DNA from: Streptomyces sp. NWU339
Lineage (GTDB): Bacteria > Actinomycetota > Actinomycetes > Streptomycetales > Streptomycetaceae
Reading direction: 5' to 3'
Length of the DNA stretch: 64,000 nucleotides
Assembly: GCF_003143855.1 (NCBI RefSeq)
Contig: NZ_QFRK01000019.1
Coordinates: forward strand, 1 to 64,000
The notes beneath the pieces were generated by a model. The model had not been told where the DNA came from, ran no database searches, and worked only from the letters and a program-made list of their open reading frames with translations. Positions 51,072-59,785 of the stretch are shown here, piece after piece. The first letter of the stretch is position 1, and each line of letters begins with the position of its first letter. The translations under genes and the position numbers were made by a program.

Positions 51072-51746
51072 CTACGCGGCGCGCGCATGGACGAAATGGG
51101 CGTGACAGACGTCGGGTTCGGCGAACGGCTCCAGCCGGTCGGCGGCGACGGGCGCGTCCAGTTCGGCCAACGCGCCCTTCATCAGGCCCAGATGGAGCGG
51201 GCAGACGATCTTCCGGTACTCCTCGGCGAGTTCGAGAAACGGACAGTGCCGCAGACGAATGACGTCGGGCACGTCATCGGGCACGTCGTTCACCGGGTCC
51301 ACCGGGTTCACAGGGTCCACCGGGTCGAAGCCGAGGTCGGCGAGGAGTCCGACCAGCCGGTCGACGGCTTCACGGCCGGTCACGGTGTGGAAGGGCGGTG
51401 CCGGGTCGACCAGATGCCGCCCCCAGGCCCGGCCGGCCTCTACGGCCTCCGCCTCGGCGTCGGCGCCGGTCGACGCGAGCCGGCTGAGCAGCATCCGGGC
51501 CAGCAGTCGGTACTCACGCCGCCCTCCACGGTCCATTCCGCGACGCGGCGCATACACCGCACGGGGGCGCCCCCGTCCGGACGACGCCTCCGGAGTCCGC
51601 TCCACCGCCCCGCGCGCCACCAGCGAATCCAGGTGGAAGCGCGCCGTGTTGGCGTGAACCCCCACCCGCTCCGCCACCTCGTTGACGCCGAGCGGCGCGC
51701 CGGCGGCGCGCAGCACCTCGAGCACGCTACGGCGGCGCGGGGTCAT
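51072..51746 (-). CDS. Winged-helix regulator with C-terminal cysteine motif (SufR-like)
   Basis: A 224-residue transcription factor with an N-terminal winged helix ('GVNEVAERVGVHANTARFHL' followed by 'SLVARGAVERTPEASSGRGR'). The C-terminal 'LRHCPFLELAEEYRKIVCPL' and 'EPDVCHAHFVHA' give Cys/His spacing like SufR-type regulators that bind an iron-sulfur cluster. A tandem DNA repeat (51291-51326) encodes the odd 'DPVDPVNPVDPVNDVPDDVP' stretch just before the cysteine region. ATG 51746 is chosen (GGGGAAG upstream); a GTG at 51782 would couple it to the ferredoxin stop. Its place behind a ferredoxin gene suggests that it senses iron-sulfur or redox status and controls that operon; inference. Confidence 0.83.
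   Translation of the reverse strand: MTPRRRSVLEVLRAAGAPLGVNEVAERVGVHANTARFHLDSLVARGAVERTPEASSGRGRPRAVYAPRRGMDRGGRREYRLLARMLLSRLASTGADAEAEAVEAGRAWGRHLVDPAPPFHTVTGREAVDRLVGLLADLGFDPVDPVNPVDPVNDVPDDVPDVIRLRHCPFLELAEEYRKIVCPLHLGLMKGALAELDAPVAADRLEPFAEPDVCHAHFVHARAA
51291..51326. repeat. Four tandem 9-bp repeats within the SufR-like regulator gene
   Basis: Units CACCGGGTC, CACCGGGTT, CACAGGGTC and CACCGGGTC are consecutive and in frame, coding for alternating Asp/Asn-Pro-Val. A second short duplication (GTCGGGCAC / ATCGGGCAC) lies just upstream. The tract probably varies in copy number by slippage. Confidence 0.8.
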
Positions 51747-51778
51747 CGGATCGCTTCCCCCGGCGCGTTCCCCGGAGG

Positions 51779-52105
51779 TCACGTCGCGCCGTCCTGCGGC
51801 GGCAGCGCGGCGATCAGCGGGTGGTCCCGCTCGATCAGCCCCAGCTTGGAGGCGCCGCCGGGCGAGCCGAGGTCGTCGAAGAACTCGACGTTCGCCTTGT
51901 AGTAGTCCTTCCACTCCTCGGGAGTGTCGTCCTCGTAGAAGATGGCCTCGACCGGGCAGACCGGCTCGCAGGCGCCGCAGTCGACACATTCGTCCGGGTG
52001 GATGTACAAGGACCGCCGGCCCTCGTAGATGCAGTCGACCGGGCACTCGTCGACGCACGCCTTGTCCTTCACGTCGACACAAGGCTGCGCGATCACATAG
52101 GTCAC
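51779..52105 (-). CDS. fdxA: 7Fe ferredoxin (FdxA type)
   Basis: A 108-residue electron carrier with one [3Fe-4S] and one [4Fe-4S] cluster. The cysteines are in 'QPCVDVKDKACVDECPVDCI' and 'HPDECVDCGACEPVCPVEAI', the standard arrangement of actinobacterial FdxA. The C-terminal extension 'EWKDYYKANVEFFDDLGSPG' is also family-typical. GTG 52105 has a strong GGAGGAGG ribosome binding site. It may supply electrons to cytochromes P450 or to a desaturase such as the one at 30585. It is co-transcribed with the downstream SufR-like regulator, 32 bp apart. Confidence 0.94.
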   Translation of the reverse strand: MTYVIAQPCVDVKDKACVDECPVDCIYEGRRSLYIHPDECVDCGACEPVCPVEAIFYEDDTPEEWKDYYKANVEFFDDLGSPGGASKLGLIERDHPLIAALPPQDGAT

Positions 52106-52199
52106 GACGTCCTCCTCCCCGAATTTTCACGAATCTCACCTGTAAGAATAGTGCCTCACGGCATCGGTCCACCACCGGTGACGGCCGGGGGCCACAGGG

Positions 52200-52233
52200 A
52201 ACAGGGCCCTGCCCGGTCGGGCAGGGCTCTGTT
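52200..52233. terminator. Hairpin terminator downstream of the small DoxX-like gene
   Basis: AACAGGGCCCTGCCC (52200-52214) pairs with GGGCAGGGCTCTGTT (52219-52233), a 15-bp stem with one G-T pair and a 4-nt loop, at the 3' end of the minus-strand gene ending at 52270. Confidence 0.7.
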
Positions 52234-52269
52234 CGGGCGAAGCAGCCGATTCGCCCCGGGACCGGACGG

Positions 52270-52695
52270 TCAGCGCGTGTCGCGCGTCATCTCGTCCACG
52301 ACGAATCCGAGACCGATGCCGAGCATCCAGGCGTCCTCGGCCAACGCGGTGCCCTCCCGGGTCAGCCGCAGACTGCCTTCCTGCCGCATCCCCGGAGTGC
52401 GCAGGTACAGACCCAGCAGCCCCGACGAGAACGCGGCGAGCCCGGCACCCGCCACCACCGTGGGCACGAAGGGCAGGAGCAGGGCGGCTCCCAGCGTGAT
52501 CTCCCCGGTGGACAGCAGCCGCACGAAGGTCGCGGGCCGCATCCGCTCCAGGCCCGGGTAGGTGTTCTTGGCCATTCCATGCAGCTGGGCCGCGGTCTCC
52601 TCGTCGACCCGACGCCTGGACAGGCCCGAGTCGAGGATGAACGCTCCCGTGGCCGGACGCGGCGCCACGTGCCTGAGCTCGATGGGCAGACGCAT
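52270..52695 (-). CDS. DoxX-like small membrane protein
   Basis: A 141-residue protein with a basic N-terminus and three to four hydrophobic segments ('STGEITLGAALLLPFVPTVV', 'AGAGLAAFSSGLLGLYLRTP', 'EDAWMLGIGLGFVVDE'). The shape is that of DoxX/MauE-like membrane proteins, but the sequence similarity is weak, so the label is structural only. ATG 52695 has GGGAG upstream. A strong terminator follows. Its function is unknown. Confidence 0.7.
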   Translation of the reverse strand: MRLPIELRHVAPRPATGAFILDSGLSRRRVDEETAAQLHGMAKNTYPGLERMRPATFVRLLSTGEITLGAALLLPFVPTVVAGAGLAAFSSGLLGLYLRTPGMRQEGSLRLTREGTALAEDAWMLGIGLGFVVDEMTRDTR

Positions 52696-52929
52696 GGGGA
52701 CTCCCGGTGAGGATGTGAAGCGCGATCGCGATCCAGCCCAGGACGCGCGGCACTCACCGGCAGATCGAAGCGCCTTCCAGTGCGCCCATCGCGCAAGCCC
52801 GTCCGGCGCACCGCGAGCGGGCACACCGGGCGCCCCTCGCCTTTCGACCTTCCCTTGAGGGGGATACCGTTCAAGGGCAAACAGGCTCATATCCCGACAT
52901 GCACATATACGCGGCACCCTGGAGGAGCT

Positions 52930-53874
52930 GTGGAACTCTTTCCCCCGCTGCCCTACGCCGAATGGCGGGCGACCAAGGAGACGCTGCACCGGTTCGCGCA
53001 GGTGGTCGGAAAGGTGCGGCTCGCGGCGTCGCCACGCCGCAACCACTGGTGGAACGTTCCCTACCATCTCACCGGACGTGGCATCACCACCCGCCCGATG
53101 GGACTGGACGACCAGGGCCGCTTCTTCTGCATCGACTTCGACTTCGTCGACCACAGGCTTCTCGTCACGACCGGTTCGGGTCGCGAGGTGTCGTTCCCGC
53201 TGCCCGGCCTCTCGGTGGCCGACTTCTACCGGCGGTTGCAGTCCGCGCTCACCGAACTCGACGTCTCCGTGCGCATCGGGCTGCCGCACCCCTTCGACCT
53301 GCCGGATTCCGACCGCCCCTTCGACGAGGACACGGAACACCGCGCCTACGACCAGGAGTCGGTGAACCGCTACTGGGTCATCCTGTCCCAGGTCAACCTG
53401 GTCCTGGAGGAGTACGCCGCCGAGTGGTGCGGAAAGACGAGTCCGGTGCACCACTTCTGGCACACCTTCGACATCGCGGTGACCAGGTTCTCCGACACCG
53501 TCGTCCCCCACTCCGAATCCGTCGATCCGGTCACCAGGGAGGCGTACTCCCGCGAGGTGATCAGTGCGGGCTTCTGGTTCGGCGACCCGGCCTTCCCCCG
53601 GGCGGCGTTCTACTCCTACACCGCGCCCGAACCGACCGGCCTGGCACGCCATCCGCTGCAGCCCGCGGCCGCTTCGTGGGTCGAACGCGGCACCGGCAGC
53701 CGTCTGGCGGTCCTCGAGTACGAGAAGGCCAGGACCGCGTCCTCGCCGCGCGCCGACGTACTCGCCTTCCTGCGGAGTGCCTACCGGGCCGGCGCGGAGA
53801 CGGCGGGCTGGGACATCGAACGGAACGCCTGCCCGGGAGGCGTGACCGACCCCGTCGCCGCACAGCGGGCCTGA
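52930..53874 (+). CDS. DUF5996 family protein
   Basis: A 314-residue soluble protein starting at GTG 52930 with GGAGGAG upstream ('MELFPPLPYAEWRATKETLH'). It matches DUF5996: 'RNHWWNVPYHLTGRGITTRP', 'FCIDFDFVDHRLLVTT', 'EYAAEWCGKTSPVHHFWHTF' and 'REVISAGFWFGD'. The many invariant Trp, His and Tyr residues suggest an enzyme, but the function is not known. No operon partner on the same strand. It diverges from the DoxX-like gene and converges with the GH87-like gene. Confidence 0.85.
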   Translation: MELFPPLPYAEWRATKETLHRFAQVVGKVRLAASPRRNHWWNVPYHLTGRGITTRPMGLDDQGRFFCIDFDFVDHRLLVTTGSGREVSFPLPGLSVADFYRRLQSALTELDVSVRIGLPHPFDLPDSDRPFDEDTEHRAYDQESVNRYWVILSQVNLVLEEYAAEWCGKTSPVHHFWHTFDIAVTRFSDTVVPHSESVDPVTREAYSREVISAGFWFGDPAFPRAAFYSYTAPEPTGLARHPLQPAAASWVERGTGSRLAVLEYEKARTASSPRADVLAFLRSAYRAGAETAGWDIERNACPGGVTDPVAAQRA

Positions 53875-53971
53875 GCCGGGGCCGGCCCGCGCTTCACCGA
53901 ACCGCGGACCCGTGTGTACGAGCAGATCCGGGCGGCGAGGCGCGGGGCGGCCGAGGCCGGGCGGAAGGACG

Positions 53972-56146
53972 TCAGGAAAAATACGCCTCCACTTCGCTGA
54001 ACTGGGCTGCCGGCCACCCGGTGTTACCGGTGACGTGCAGCCGGAGGTGGCGCAGGTCGGTGCCGTCCGGCAGCGTCACGGTGACCGTGTTGCCGGTGGC
54101 CGGGTCGAAGCGGTACTCCTTCGCGGCGAGGACCGTCGTGTACGCGGAGCCGTCGGTGCTGCCCTGGACGGCGAGGGTCTGGGTGCGGGTCTGCCACACG
54201 GGCTGCGGGGGCAGTTTCAGCACCAGTCGCCGGACGGCCCGGCTGGAGCCGAGGTCCACGGTCAGAGACTGCGGGAAGGCATGGTTGGCGGACTCCCAGT
54301 AGGTGTTCGCGTCACCGTCGACCGCCTTGGCCGGCGTGTAGACGTCCTGGGAGCCGGTGGCGGTCGCGGGGCGGCCCTGGGCGAGGTTGCGGTCCGGGTC
54401 GGGGTCGGGGTCGCCCCCGCCGGGCTTCGGCCAGGTGGAGCAGTCCGACCAGGTGCTGTCCCAGCCGGAGTTGCCGCCGCCGTCGGTGAGGGTGAAGGTG
54501 CCCGAACCGGCCGGATAGGGGCAGTTGTAGGTGCCGGCCGAACCGATGCCGGTGGCGGTGACGTTCCGGAAGGTGGCGGCGCCCGGTGTCTCGGCCTGGA
54601 CGACGACCGTACCGGCCCCGTCGACGGTGGCGCCGTCGACGGTGATGTTCTTCGCGGCGTGTCCGCGCCCGCTGCCGGAGACGAACTCGAAGGCGCTGTA
54701 CGGGCTGTCGGTGATGGTGGTGCCGGTGATCCTGACCTGTGCCTCGATGGCGCTGTCGTAGGAGTCGACTCGCAGGGCACCCATGGGGTGGTTCCAGTTG
54801 GGGTTCATGGCACCGGTGCGGACCAGGGTGTTGCCGTCGACGGTGATCGTGCCGGCCAGCGGGTGGAACGGGTCGAGGAACTTCTGGTTGGAGATCGCGA
54901 TACCGCTGCCCAGCGCGTTGGTGTCGGCGATCAGGTTGCCCCTGACGGTGATGTCGGTGCCGCCGTAGATCGCGATGCCGTTGGCGAGGTTCGGCTGCGA
55001 GATGGTGTTGTTCTCGAAACTGCTGTTGCTGTTGGGCCCGTACAGCGACCACATGGCGAGCGAGTCGTCGCCCTGGTTGCGCAGGAAGTTGCCGCGGACC
55101 TTCACCCCGCGTGCGTTGCCGTTGAGGTTGAGGCCGTCCGCCGTCATGTCGAGGAAGCGGCTGTTCTGCACGACCAGGTTGTCGTTGTTGCCGGTCAGCC
55201 AGAGGCCCACCTTGAGGTGCTGGAGCCACATGCCGGACACGGACGAGTTCGGGCCGAGCGGGCCGTTGACGAAGTTGTCGGGGTTGGAGTCGACCCGCTC
55301 GGTGACCTCACCGATGACGGCGAAGTCCTTGATGTGGACGTTGCCGGCGAAATTCGACTGGTCGATGAAGCGGGAGGAGCGCACGACGGAGTGCCAGTGG
55401 CCCGCGCCCTGGAGGGTGACGTTCTGGACGCCGCCCAGTGCGGAGGTGAGCCGGTACTCGCCCTGCGGTATCCAGACCACCCCACCCTGAGCCGCGGAGA
55501 CGGCCTCCCGGAAGGCCTGTGTGGAATCGCCCCGGCCGCTGGGGTCGGCGCCCTTGTCGATGACGGAGACCGAACCGGCCGGTCTGGCGGCGGGCGCGGC
55601 CACCTGCTCGAAGTCGGCCACGTCGACGGTGACCTGGACACCCGTGGCCTGAAGGGCGACGGTGTCACCGGTCCGGATGTTCCGGTCGAGCAGCAGGCGC
55701 GCGTTGTCGAAGAAGTGGTGGGTCTTGGAGCCTGCGATCCAACCGGTGTCGACGTAGGAGTACTTGGAGGTCACCGGCAGGGTCTTGGCCAGCTTCTCGC
55801 CGTTGACGTAGACGTCGAGCGAGCCGGACTGCCCGTCGGGGACGCTGTAGGCGACGTTCACGGCGTTGGCCGCGCGCGGCACCGTGAACTCGACCCGCTG
55901 ACCGGTGTCGAGCCGGACGGCCCGGCGGCCCGAGGCCTCGGAGGCGAGGGTGCCCTGGGTGTGGTCGGGACCGATCCTGGTACCGGTGGTCGTGGCGGAC
56001 TCGGCTTCGACCGAGGTGAAGGGGAGGGTGGCGCCCGCGGCGGCACGGGCGGGCGCGGGTGCGAGGGCGACGAGCATGCCGGCGGCGACGGCGACGACCG
56101 CACCAATGGCTGGCATGCCCCTGACAGTCGATCTGAATGTGCGCAT
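53972..56146 (-). CDS. Secreted GH87-like alpha-1,3-glucanase/mycodextranase with discoidin domain
   Basis: A 724-residue secreted enzyme. After the signal peptide ('AVVAVAAGMLVALAPAPARA') come a CBM6/35-like domain (about 40-190), a right-handed beta-helix (about 195-590, opening 'DKGADPSGRGDSTQAFREAV'), and a C-terminal F5/8 type C domain (about 600-724, 'NLAQGRPATATGSQDVYTPA'). In the helix Asp337 (TADGLNL) and Asp360-Asp361 (NQGDDSLAMW) have spacing +23/+24, the same as the three catalytic Asp I remember for GH87 alpha-1,3-glucanases. It would attack mutan, fungal alpha-1,3-glucan or nigeran outside the cell, supplying oligosaccharides to the upstream ABC system. Last gene of that gene block. 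Confidence 0.82.
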   Translation of the reverse strand: MRTFRSTVRGMPAIGAVVAVAAGMLVALAPAPARAAAGATLPFTSVEAESATTTGTRIGPDHTQGTLASEASGRRAVRLDTGQRVEFTVPRAANAVNVAYSVPDGQSGSLDVYVNGEKLAKTLPVTSKYSYVDTGWIAGSKTHHFFDNARLLLDRNIRTGDTVALQATGVQVTVDVADFEQVAAPAARPAGSVSVIDKGADPSGRGDSTQAFREAVSAAQGGVVWIPQGEYRLTSALGGVQNVTLQGAGHWHSVVRSSRFIDQSNFAGNVHIKDFAVIGEVTERVDSNPDNFVNGPLGPNSSVSGMWLQHLKVGLWLTGNNDNLVVQNSRFLDMTADGLNLNGNARGVKVRGNFLRNQGDDSLAMWSLYGPNSNSSFENNTISQPNLANGIAIYGGTDITVRGNLIADTNALGSGIAISNQKFLDPFHPLAGTITVDGNTLVRTGAMNPNWNHPMGALRVDSYDSAIEAQVRITGTTITDSPYSAFEFVSGSGRGHAAKNITVDGATVDGAGTVVVQAETPGAATFRNVTATGIGSAGTYNCPYPAGSGTFTLTDGGGNSGWDSTWSDCSTWPKPGGGDPDPDPDRNLAQGRPATATGSQDVYTPAKAVDGDANTYWESANHAFPQSLTVDLGSSRAVRRLVLKLPPQPVWQTRTQTLAVQGSTDGSAYTTVLAAKEYRFDPATGNTVTVTLPDGTDLRHLRLHVTGNTGWPAAQFSEVEAYFS

Positions 56147-56192
56147 GGCTGGTCCCTTCGTGGTGGGGGTGCGGGAACAAACGGGTGCGGTC

Positions 56193-57929
56193 TCAGGCGC
56201 GCAGCCAGACCGCCGTGTCCTTCGGCAGGCGTCCCTCGGGGTCGAGGGGGCCGCTGCCGAGGAGCAGTCCGGTGTGGGCCGGGAGGGCGGCGGGCGCGTC
56301 CACGAGGTTCACCACGCAGATGGCGCCGCCGTCCGCGCGGGTGAAGGCGAGTACGCCCTCGGTGGTGGGCAGCCAGGTGAACGGTCCGTCGCCGAAGGCC
56401 GGGCGCAGGCGGATCGCCTCGCGGTACAGGGCGAGCATGGAGCCGGGGTCCCGGGCCTGCCGGTCGGCGGCGTACGAGGCCCAGCCGGCGGGCTGTGGCA
56501 GCCACGGTTCGCCGCCGAAACCGGCGTGCGGCGCGTCGGCCGTCCACGGCAGCGGCACCCTGCATCCGTCACGTCCGGGGTCGGTGCCCCCGGAGCGGGC
56601 GTGCATGGGGTCCTCGACGCGGTCAAGCGGGATGTCGGCCTCGGGCAGGCCGAGTTCCTCGCCCTGGTAGACGTAGACCGCGCCCGGCAGCGCCAGCGAC
56701 AGCAGGGCGGCGGCGCGGGCCCGGCGGGTGCCCAGGGACAGGTCGGTCGGGGTGCCGAAGGCCTTGGTGGCGAAGTCGAAGCCGGTGTCCGAGCGCCCGT
56801 AGCGGGTGACCGTACGGGTCACGTCGTGGTTGCACAGCACCCAGGTGGCGGGCGCGCCGACGGGGGCGTGCTCGGCGAGCGTCTCGTCGATGGAGGTGCG
56901 CAGCCGACCGGCGTCCCAGGGGCAGGTCATGAAGGAGAAGTTGAACGCGGTGTGCAGTTCGTCGGGGCGCAGATAGCGGGCGAAGCGTTCGGTGTCCGGG
57001 AGCCAGACCTCGCCGACGAAGACGGCCCCGTACTCGTCGGCGACGGCCCGCCAGCCGCGGTAGATGTCGTGGAGTTCGTCGCGGTCCACGTACGGGTGCG
57101 GGTCGAGGCCCTCGGTGAAGTCGGGCAGCTGGGGGTCCTTCGCCGGCAGCGCGGCGGAGTCGATGCGCACGCCGGCCACGCCCCGCTCGAACCAGAACCG
57201 CAGGATGTCCTCGTGCTCCTCACGGACGGCGGGGTGCGCCCAGTTGAGGTCGGGCTGCTCGGGGGCGAACAGGTGGAGGTACCAGTCGCCGTCGGAGTCA
57301 GTGGGGCCCACAGGGCCTTCCTTGGAAGGGTGGCGGGAGACGGGGTCAACAGGGCCCGTAAGGCTTTCCTTGGAAGGGTGGTGGTGGGAGACGGGGTCAA
57401 CAGGGCCCGTAGGGCCTTCCTTGGAAGGGTGGTGGTGGGAGACGGGTGGGCGGGTCCAGGCGGGGCCACCGAACTCCGACCGCCAGTCGTTGGGCGGCAG
57501 TTCGCCGCGCTCCCCGCGGCCCCGGCGGAAGTGGAACAGTTCGCGCTCGGGGCCGCCGGCGAGGGCGGCGCGGAACCAGGGATGCTGGTCGGAGACATGG
57601 TTCGGCACGATGTCGACGATCGTGCGGATTCCCAGTCCCCACGCCTCGGTGATGAGTTTCTCCGCTTCGGCGAGGGTGCCGAAGGCCGGGTCGATCGCCC
57701 GGTAGTCGGCGACGTCGTAGCCGCCGTCCTTCATGGGGGACAGGTACCAGGGGGTGAACCACAGGGCGTCCACGCCGAGTTCTGCGAGATAGGGCAGCTT
57801 GGCGCGGACTCCGGCGAGGTCGCCGGTGCCGTCGCCGTCGCCGTCGGCGAAGCTGCGGACGTACACCTGGTAGATGACGGCGGAGCGCCACCAGTCGTCG
57901 TCGTTTCGGGCAGGAGTGGGCTGTCCCAC
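56193..57929 (-). CDS. GH13 alpha-glucosidase with in-frame tandem insertion
   Basis: A 578-residue intracellular (no signal peptide) alpha-amylase-family enzyme, probably an exo-acting alpha-glucosidase. GH13 regions: 'IRTIVDIVPNHVSDQHPWF' (region I), 'GVAGVRIDSAALPAKDPQLP' with the nucleophile Asp (II), 'AVFVGEVWLPDTERF' with the acid Glu (III), and 'WVLCNHDVTRTVTRYG' (IV). Between 'WRSEFGGPAW' and 'DWYLHLFAPEQPDLNW' the family normally has a short loop; here it is extended by about 50 residues from three repeats of 'VSHHHPSKEGPTGPVDP' type. ATG 57929 follows the permease gene by 36 bp. It likely hydrolyses imported oligosaccharides. Confidence 0.9.
   Translation of the reverse strand: MGQPTPARNDDDWWRSAVIYQVYVRSFADGDGDGTGDLAGVRAKLPYLAELGVDALWFTPWYLSPMKDGGYDVADYRAIDPAFGTLAEAEKLITEAWGLGIRTIVDIVPNHVSDQHPWFRAALAGGPERELFHFRRGRGERGELPPNDWRSEFGGPAWTRPPVSHHHPSKEGPTGPVDPVSHHHPSKESLTGPVDPVSRHPSKEGPVGPTDSDGDWYLHLFAPEQPDLNWAHPAVREEHEDILRFWFERGVAGVRIDSAALPAKDPQLPDFTEGLDPHPYVDRDELHDIYRGWRAVADEYGAVFVGEVWLPDTERFARYLRPDELHTAFNFSFMTCPWDAGRLRTSIDETLAEHAPVGAPATWVLCNHDVTRTVTRYGRSDTGFDFATKAFGTPTDLSLGTRRARAAALLSLALPGAVYVYQGEELGLPEADIPLDRVEDPMHARSGGTDPGRDGCRVPLPWTADAPHAGFGGEPWLPQPAGWASYAADRQARDPGSMLALYREAIRLRPAFGDGPFTWLPTTEGVLAFTRADGGAICVVNLVDAPAALPAHTGLLLGSGPLDPEGRLPKDTAVWLRA
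57302..57443. repeat. Tandem 51-bp repeats in the GH13 gene
   Basis: Two full 51-bp units (57342-57392 and 57393-57443, two differences) and a shorter, diverged unit (57302-57341). Each contains the inverted repeat CCTTCC-TT-GGAAGG (middle copy CTTTCC). Since 51 is a multiple of three, the frame is kept and each unit adds 17 residues to a surface loop. Confidence 0.85.
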
Positions 57930-57965
57930 GGTGCGTGCCTTTCTTCTGGGTGGACGGATTCGGCG

Positions 57966-58829
57966 TCAGCCCTTGGTGCCGCCCGCGCTGATCCCGGCGA
58001 CGATGTGCCGCTGGAAGACGAGGAACAGCGCGACCATGGGGATGCTGGCGATCACCATCGCAGCGATGAGTACGGTCAGTTGGACGTTCTGCGACAACTG
58101 CACGAGGGCCACGCTGATCGGCTGTTTCCCGGTGTCGGAGAAGACCATCAGCGGCCACAGGAAGTCCTGCCACACGGCGACCAGCGCGAAGATCGACACC
58201 ACGCCGAGCACCGGGCGCGACAGGGGCAGGACGATCGACCACAGGGTGCGCAGTTTCCCGGCGCCGTCGATTGCGGCGGCCTCCAGCACGTCCCGGGGCA
58301 GTTGATCGAAGAACCGCTTGAGCAGATAGAGGTTGAAGGCGTTGGCGACGGCCGGCAGCCAGATGGCGAGGGGGTCGTTGAGGAGGCCGAGGTCCGCCAC
58401 GGTCAGGTACTTCGGTACGACGAGGGCCTGCGCGGGGACCATCAGGGTGGCGAGGATGCCGCCGAGGATCACCTTGCCGAAGGCGGGCCGGAGCTTGGAC
58501 AGCGCGTAGGCGGCGGCCGTGCAGAACACCAGCTGGAACAGCCAGGCACCGGCCGCCTGCACCACCGTGTTCCACAGGTGGGTCGGCAGTTGCATCAGGA
58601 CCCAGGCGTCGGTGTACCCGCTCGTGCCCCACTGCTCCGGGAGGAGTGTCGGCGGGGTGCGTGCCACCTCGTCCGGTGACTTCGCCGCGCCGCTCACCAT
58701 CCAGTAGACGGGGAAGAGGAAGGCGAGCGTGAACAGGACGACGACGCCGGTGAACACGGCCCAGTAGACGGCCCTGCCGGGCTGTCGGGCCAGGACGGCC
58801 GGGGAGACGAGGGTGCGGGTGCCGCTCAC
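57966..58829 (-). CDS. Carbohydrate ABC transporter permease, MalG type
   Basis: A 287-residue inner-membrane permease with six helices and the EAA loop 'DVLEAAAIDGAGKLRTLWSI' that contacts the ATPase. 'LFTLAFLFPVYWMVSGAAKS' and 'FGKVILGGILATLMVPAQAL' are typical of the MalG/AraQ family. GTG 58829 overlaps the stop of the first permease as GTGA. Together with 58826-59779 and the binding protein it forms an oligosaccharide importer; no ATPase gene is present, so a shared MsiK-type ATPase elsewhere is expected, as usual in Streptomyces. Confidence 0.94.
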   Translation of the reverse strand: MSGTRTLVSPAVLARQPGRAVYWAVFTGVVVLFTLAFLFPVYWMVSGAAKSPDEVARTPPTLLPEQWGTSGYTDAWVLMQLPTHLWNTVVQAAGAWLFQLVFCTAAAYALSKLRPAFGKVILGGILATLMVPAQALVVPKYLTVADLGLLNDPLAIWLPAVANAFNLYLLKRFFDQLPRDVLEAAAIDGAGKLRTLWSIVLPLSRPVLGVVSIFALVAVWQDFLWPLMVFSDTGKQPISVALVQLSQNVQLTVLIAAMVIASIPMVALFLVFQRHIVAGISAGGTKG

Positions 58830-59779
58830 GTCGCCTCCTTCGGGGAGCCGGTGAGTCGGAGGTAGAGGGCGGAGAACAGACCGAGCAGAGCGAGGAGCAT
58901 CACGCTCAGTGCGCAGGCGCCGCCGAAGTCGTTGTAGAGGAAGGCGTACTTGTAGATGAGGTAGAGGACGGTGACGGTGGAGTTCTCCGGTCCGCCGCCG
59001 GTGATCACGAAGGGTTCGGTGAACACCTGCATGGTGGCGACGATCTGAAGCAGCATCAGCATGAGAATGACGAACCTGGTCTGCGGGATCGTCACGTGCC
59101 GGATGCGCTGGAGCAGGCTCGCGCCGTCGAGTTCGGCGGCCTCGTACAGTTCGCCGGGGATGGACTGGAGGGCGGCGAGGTAGACGAGGACGGTGCCGCC
59201 CATGTTGGCCCAGGTGGCGACGATGACCAGGGACACCAGGGCGGTGTCGGCGCCGTTGGACCAGTTCGAGGTGGGCAGGTGCAGGAACCGCAGCGCCTCG
59301 TTGGCGAGGCCGGTGCCGGGGTCGTAGAACCATTTCCACAACAGGGCGCTGACCACCGGCGGGATCATCACCGGCAGATAGACGACGACGCGGAAGAACG
59401 CCTTGGCGTGCCGGAGTTCGTTCAGCACCAGGGCCAGGACGAACGGGAGGGCGAAGCCGATGAGCAGGGCGAGCAGGGTGAAGCCGAGGGTGTTGCGCCA
59501 GGCCGCGCCGAACTCGGGGTCGTCCAGGACGCGGGTGAAGTTGGCGGTGCCGACCCATTCGGAGGGTGAGCCCGGTGTGTATCTCTGGAACGCGATCACG
59601 ACCGCGCGGATCGCCGGGTACCAGGAGAACAGGGCGAAGCAGACGAGGCCGCCGAGGAGGAAGCCGTAGGCGCGCAGTTGGTCGGTGAGGCGGCGCCACC
59701 TCCGGCTCCCGGCCGGGAACTGCGCCCGCACCGGGCGGAGCTCGGCGGCCTCGGCGGGCCGGCGTACGACCGTCTTCAT
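58826..59779 (-). CDS. Sugar ABC transporter permease, MalF type
   Basis: A 317-residue permease with an N-terminal cytoplasmic segment, six helices and the EAA loop 'ELYEAAELDGASLLQRIRHV'. 'YGFLLGGLVCFALFSWYPAI' opens the first helix, and 'EPFVITGGGPENSTVTVLYL' is a family hallmark. ATG 59779 lies 6 bp after the binding-protein gene. It pairs with the MalG-type permease downstream. Confidence 0.94.
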   Translation of the reverse strand: MKTVVRRPAEAAELRPVRAQFPAGSRRWRRLTDQLRAYGFLLGGLVCFALFSWYPAIRAVVIAFQRYTPGSPSEWVGTANFTRVLDDPEFGAAWRNTLGFTLLALLIGFALPFVLALVLNELRHAKAFFRVVVYLPVMIPPVVSALLWKWFYDPGTGLANEALRFLHLPTSNWSNGADTALVSLVIVATWANMGGTVLVYLAALQSIPGELYEAAELDGASLLQRIRHVTIPQTRFVILMLMLLQIVATMQVFTEPFVITGGGPENSTVTVLYLIYKYAFLYNDFGGACALSVMLLALLGLFSALYLRLTGSPKEAT

Positions 59780-59785
59780 CGCCGG

